Of a stretch of 64,000 nt of DNA, positions 60,952 to 64,000 are shown piece after piece. The notes under the pieces were generated by a model, which saw only the letters and a list, made by a program, of their open reading frames with translations, was not told where the DNA came from and searched no databases. Origin of the DNA: Sphingomonas rosea (GTDB taxonomy: Bacteria > Pseudomonadota > Alphaproteobacteria > Sphingomonadales > Sphingomonadaceae); NCBI RefSeq assembly GCF_039538065.1, contig NZ_BAABBR010000001.1, forward strand, positions 1,774,501 to 1,838,500. Reading direction: 5' to 3'. How positions within the stretch are numbered: the stretch's first letter is position 1; each line of letters starts with the position of its first letter. Both the position numbers and the translations under genes were made by a program.

Positions 60952-62502
60952 ATGAAAAGCCAGTTTCTGCTGGCGAGCGGCCTTGCCGGCCTGCTCGTCG
61001 CCGCGCCCGCGAGCGCGCAATCGCACATGGGCCATAATATGCCGGGCATGACCATGCCGAAGCCGGCGAAGAAGCCGGCGGCGAAGAAGCCTGCGGCCAA
61101 GAAGAAGCCGATCGCTGCCAAGAAGCCGGTCGCGGCCAAGCCCGCGGCGACGAAGCCGTCGGTCACCGAGGCCGCGCCGCCCGCCGCCGAAGCGCCCGCG
61201 GCTCACGACCATGGCGCGATGGACCATGAGGCGATGCCGGGCATGGCCATGCCGTCCACGACGCCGCCGTCCGCCGCGACGACCATGGATCATAACGCCA
61301 TGCCGGGGATGGATCATGCGGCGATGGGGCACGAGGCGCATGCGATGACGGGCGCGCTCGGCGTGTATCCGGCCGGGCGCGAATCCTCGGGTACCGCCTG
61401 GGCGCCCGACAGCACCGAGCATCGCGGGCTGATGCGCCAGGCCGGCGAGTGGATGCTGATGGGGCATGCCGACCTCAATCTCGTCGGCAGTTTCCAGGGT
61501 GGTCGGCGCGGGGCCGACAAGGTCTTCGTCGGCGGCATGCTGATGGGGATGGCGCGCCGGCCGGTGGGGGCGGGCACGCTCCAGCTGCGCGGCGCGGTCA
61601 GTCCCGATCCGCTGATGGGGAAAAGCGGCTATCCGCTGTTGCTCGCGAGCGGCGAGACCGCGGACGGGGTCAACCGGCTGATCGACCGGCAGCATCCGCA
61701 CGACTTCTTCATGGAATTGTCCGCGAGCCTGTCGCAGCCGATTGGGGCGAAGAGCAGCGTCTTCCTCTATGGCGGGCTGCCGGGCGAGCCCGCCTTCGGG
61801 CCTGGCGCCTACATGCACCGCGAGGCGGCGATGGACAGCCCCGAGGCGCCGATCACCCACCATTGGCTCGACAGCCAGCATATCAGCTTCGGCGTGCTGA
61901 CGGGCGGGGTCGTGCTGGACCGCGTGAAGTTCGAAGTGTCGCGCTTCAACGGGCGCGAGCCCGACCAGTATCGCTGGAACATCGAGACCGGCCCGCTCGA
62001 TTCGACCGCGCTTCGGGCGAGCTGGAACCCGACCGCCGACCTCGCGCTGCAGGTCAGCTGGGCGGACTTGAAGGAACCCGAACAGCTCGAGCCGGGGGTG
62101 AACCAGAAGCGCTGGTCGGCGAGTGCGCTTTACGGCCATACGCTCGGCGACGGGTCGCGGGTGGCGGGGACGCTCGCCTGGGGCCGCCGCACCGCGGAGG
62201 GGCACAGCTATGACGCGTTTGCCGCCGAAGGATCGTGGAAGAAGGGGCTGTGGACCGTCTTCGGCCGCGGCGAGCTGACCGAGAACAACGAACTGCTCGA
62301 GGTCGCCGACCATCATGGTGAGGCGTTCCGGGTCGGCAAGGTGTCGGCGGGCGCGGTGCGTGACTTCCGGATCGCGGATCGGGTGAAGCTCGGGGTCGGC
62401 GGCCTGCTGTCCGTGAACTTCGTGCCGGCGGGGCTGGCGCCCGAATATGGCGGGCGCAATCCGCTCGGCGCGATGGCGTTCGTGCGGCTGAAGGTAGGCT
62501 GA
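60952..62502 (+). CDS. Met/His-rich outer membrane protein, putative copper-related
   Basis: A 516-residue protein with signal peptide (LLVAAPASAQS). Residues 25-115 hold a Lys/Ala/Pro-rich linker (PAKKPAAKKPAAKKK) with HMGHNMPGMTMP before it and HDHGAMDHEAMPGMAMPS and MDHNAMPGMDHAAMGHE after. These are typical of copper-binding CopA/CopB-type proteins. Residues 130-516 are beta-rich with alternating aromatic strands ending VRLKVG, fitting an outer-membrane barrel. Start ATG 60952 was chosen over 60910 for its signal peptide and AGGAG site. A role in periplasmic copper handling is inferred. Confidence 0.75.
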   Translation: MKSQFLLASGLAGLLVAAPASAQSHMGHNMPGMTMPKPAKKPAAKKPAAKKKPIAAKKPVAAKPAATKPSVTEAAPPAAEAPAAHDHGAMDHEAMPGMAMPSTTPPSAATTMDHNAMPGMDHAAMGHEAHAMTGALGVYPAGRESSGTAWAPDSTEHRGLMRQAGEWMLMGHADLNLVGSFQGGRRGADKVFVGGMLMGMARRPVGAGTLQLRGAVSPDPLMGKSGYPLLLASGETADGVNRLIDRQHPHDFFMELSASLSQPIGAKSSVFLYGGLPGEPAFGPGAYMHREAAMDSPEAPITHHWLDSQHISFGVLTGGVVLDRVKFEVSRFNGREPDQYRWNIETGPLDSTALRASWNPTADLALQVSWADLKEPEQLEPGVNQKRWSASALYGHTLGDGSRVAGTLAWGRRTAEGHSYDAFAAEGSWKKGLWTVFGRGELTENNELLEVADHHGEAFRVGKVSAGAVRDFRIADRVKLGVGGLLSVNFVPAGLAPEYGGRNPLGAMAFVRLKVG

Positions 62503-62505
62503 TGA

Positions 62506-63780
<1,275 letters not shown>

Positions 63781-63783
63781 GGC

Positions 63784-63996
63784 TCAGCCCTTCTTGCGGC
63801 CGAAAATCGCGCGGCCGAAGCCCGGGCGCGGGGCGGGGGCCGGGGGGATCGGGGCGGTGCCGCGGGCGCGGACCTCGAAACCGGCGCCGGCGCTTTCCGC
63901 CAGCCGGCGCTTCTCACGCCATTCATTGGCGAGTTCTTCCTTCACCTCGTCGTCGTCGGGCATCAGCCCAGGGGGCGGCGAGCGGTCGTCGATCAC
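63784..63996 (-). CDS. Small hypothetical protein (start at window edge)
   Basis: A 70-residue acidic-then-basic protein from a GTG at 63996, possibly continuing past the window. It has an acidic N-terminus (DDDEVKEELANEWREKRRLAES), a Pro-rich stretch (APIPPAPAPRPGFG) and the C-terminus AIFGRKKG. No recognised domain. It converges tail-to-tail with trxB 3 bp away. Confidence 0.6.
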   Translation of the reverse strand: MIDDRSPPPGLMPDDDEVKEELANEWREKRRLAESAGAGFEVRARGTAPIPPAPAPRPGFGRAIFGRKKG

Positions 63997-64000
63997 GCGG

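Overview
The window is a gap-poor, GC-rich bacterial chromosome segment. Its gene content and order point to an alphaproteobacterium of the Sphingomonadales: tsaB-rimI-mucR-fur-plsC-miaB-phoH-ybeY-corC-lnt-metK-trmB, pcm-tolC-DUF2497 (popZ-like)-valS, a GTTC-N7-GTTC type LexA box, a TonB-dependent receptor and short intergenic hairpins of sphingomonad type. I count about 60 protein genes, one tRNA-Cys, no rRNA, no CRISPR, no insertion sequence and no recognisable prophage. No intergenic gap exceeds about 200 bp; the largest are 30782-30982 and 43198-43347.

Layout. 1-1611: type III polyketide synthase plus an Icmt-family methyltransferase (alkylresorcinol/alkylpyrone-like pair), possibly followed by a flavoprotein cut by the window edge. 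1682-4835: PQQ-type sugar dehydrogenase lipoprotein, CsbD stress protein, trmB and two small plus-strand genes. 4832-14335: long minus-strand housekeeping block from tsaB down to metK, with a palindromic operator candidate in front of metK. 14417-18914: quinone oxidoreductase, TonB receptor, rlmJ and a pseudouridine synthase. 18962-27613: a complete potassium uptake operon in which a TorF-type porin and a 32-residue membrane peptide precede kdpFABCDE. 27751-35636: tRNA-Cys, M16 protease, pcm, tolC, popZ-like gene and an S9 peptidase. 35758-40727: valS, a MATE transporter, nfu and a small zinc-ribbon protein.

41777-43197 is the clear accessory island. It has visibly lower GC than its flanks and encodes two overlapping genes: a SMODS/CD-NTase nucleotidyltransferase and a SLATT two-transmembrane protein. 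This is the layout of a minimal CBASS-like antiphage system (nucleotide second-messenger synthase plus membrane effector). It lies between a terminase-small-subunit-like HTH protein and a sterol desaturase family gene.

43348-64000 holds the sterol desaturase whose 3' end runs into palindromic repeats, uvrA and lexA (both with visible SOS boxes), a TonB-C protein, an M13 metalloprotease, a lipoprotein whose ribosome binding site lies in a terminator hairpin, a PRC-barrel protein, an isolated trpG, ppiD, tpiA, secG and pyrG. Next come an RTX-repeat protein and a metal-handling cluster (glutaredoxin-MauE fusion, two small Cys-rich secreted proteins, and a Met/His-rich outer membrane protein). 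The window ends with trxB.
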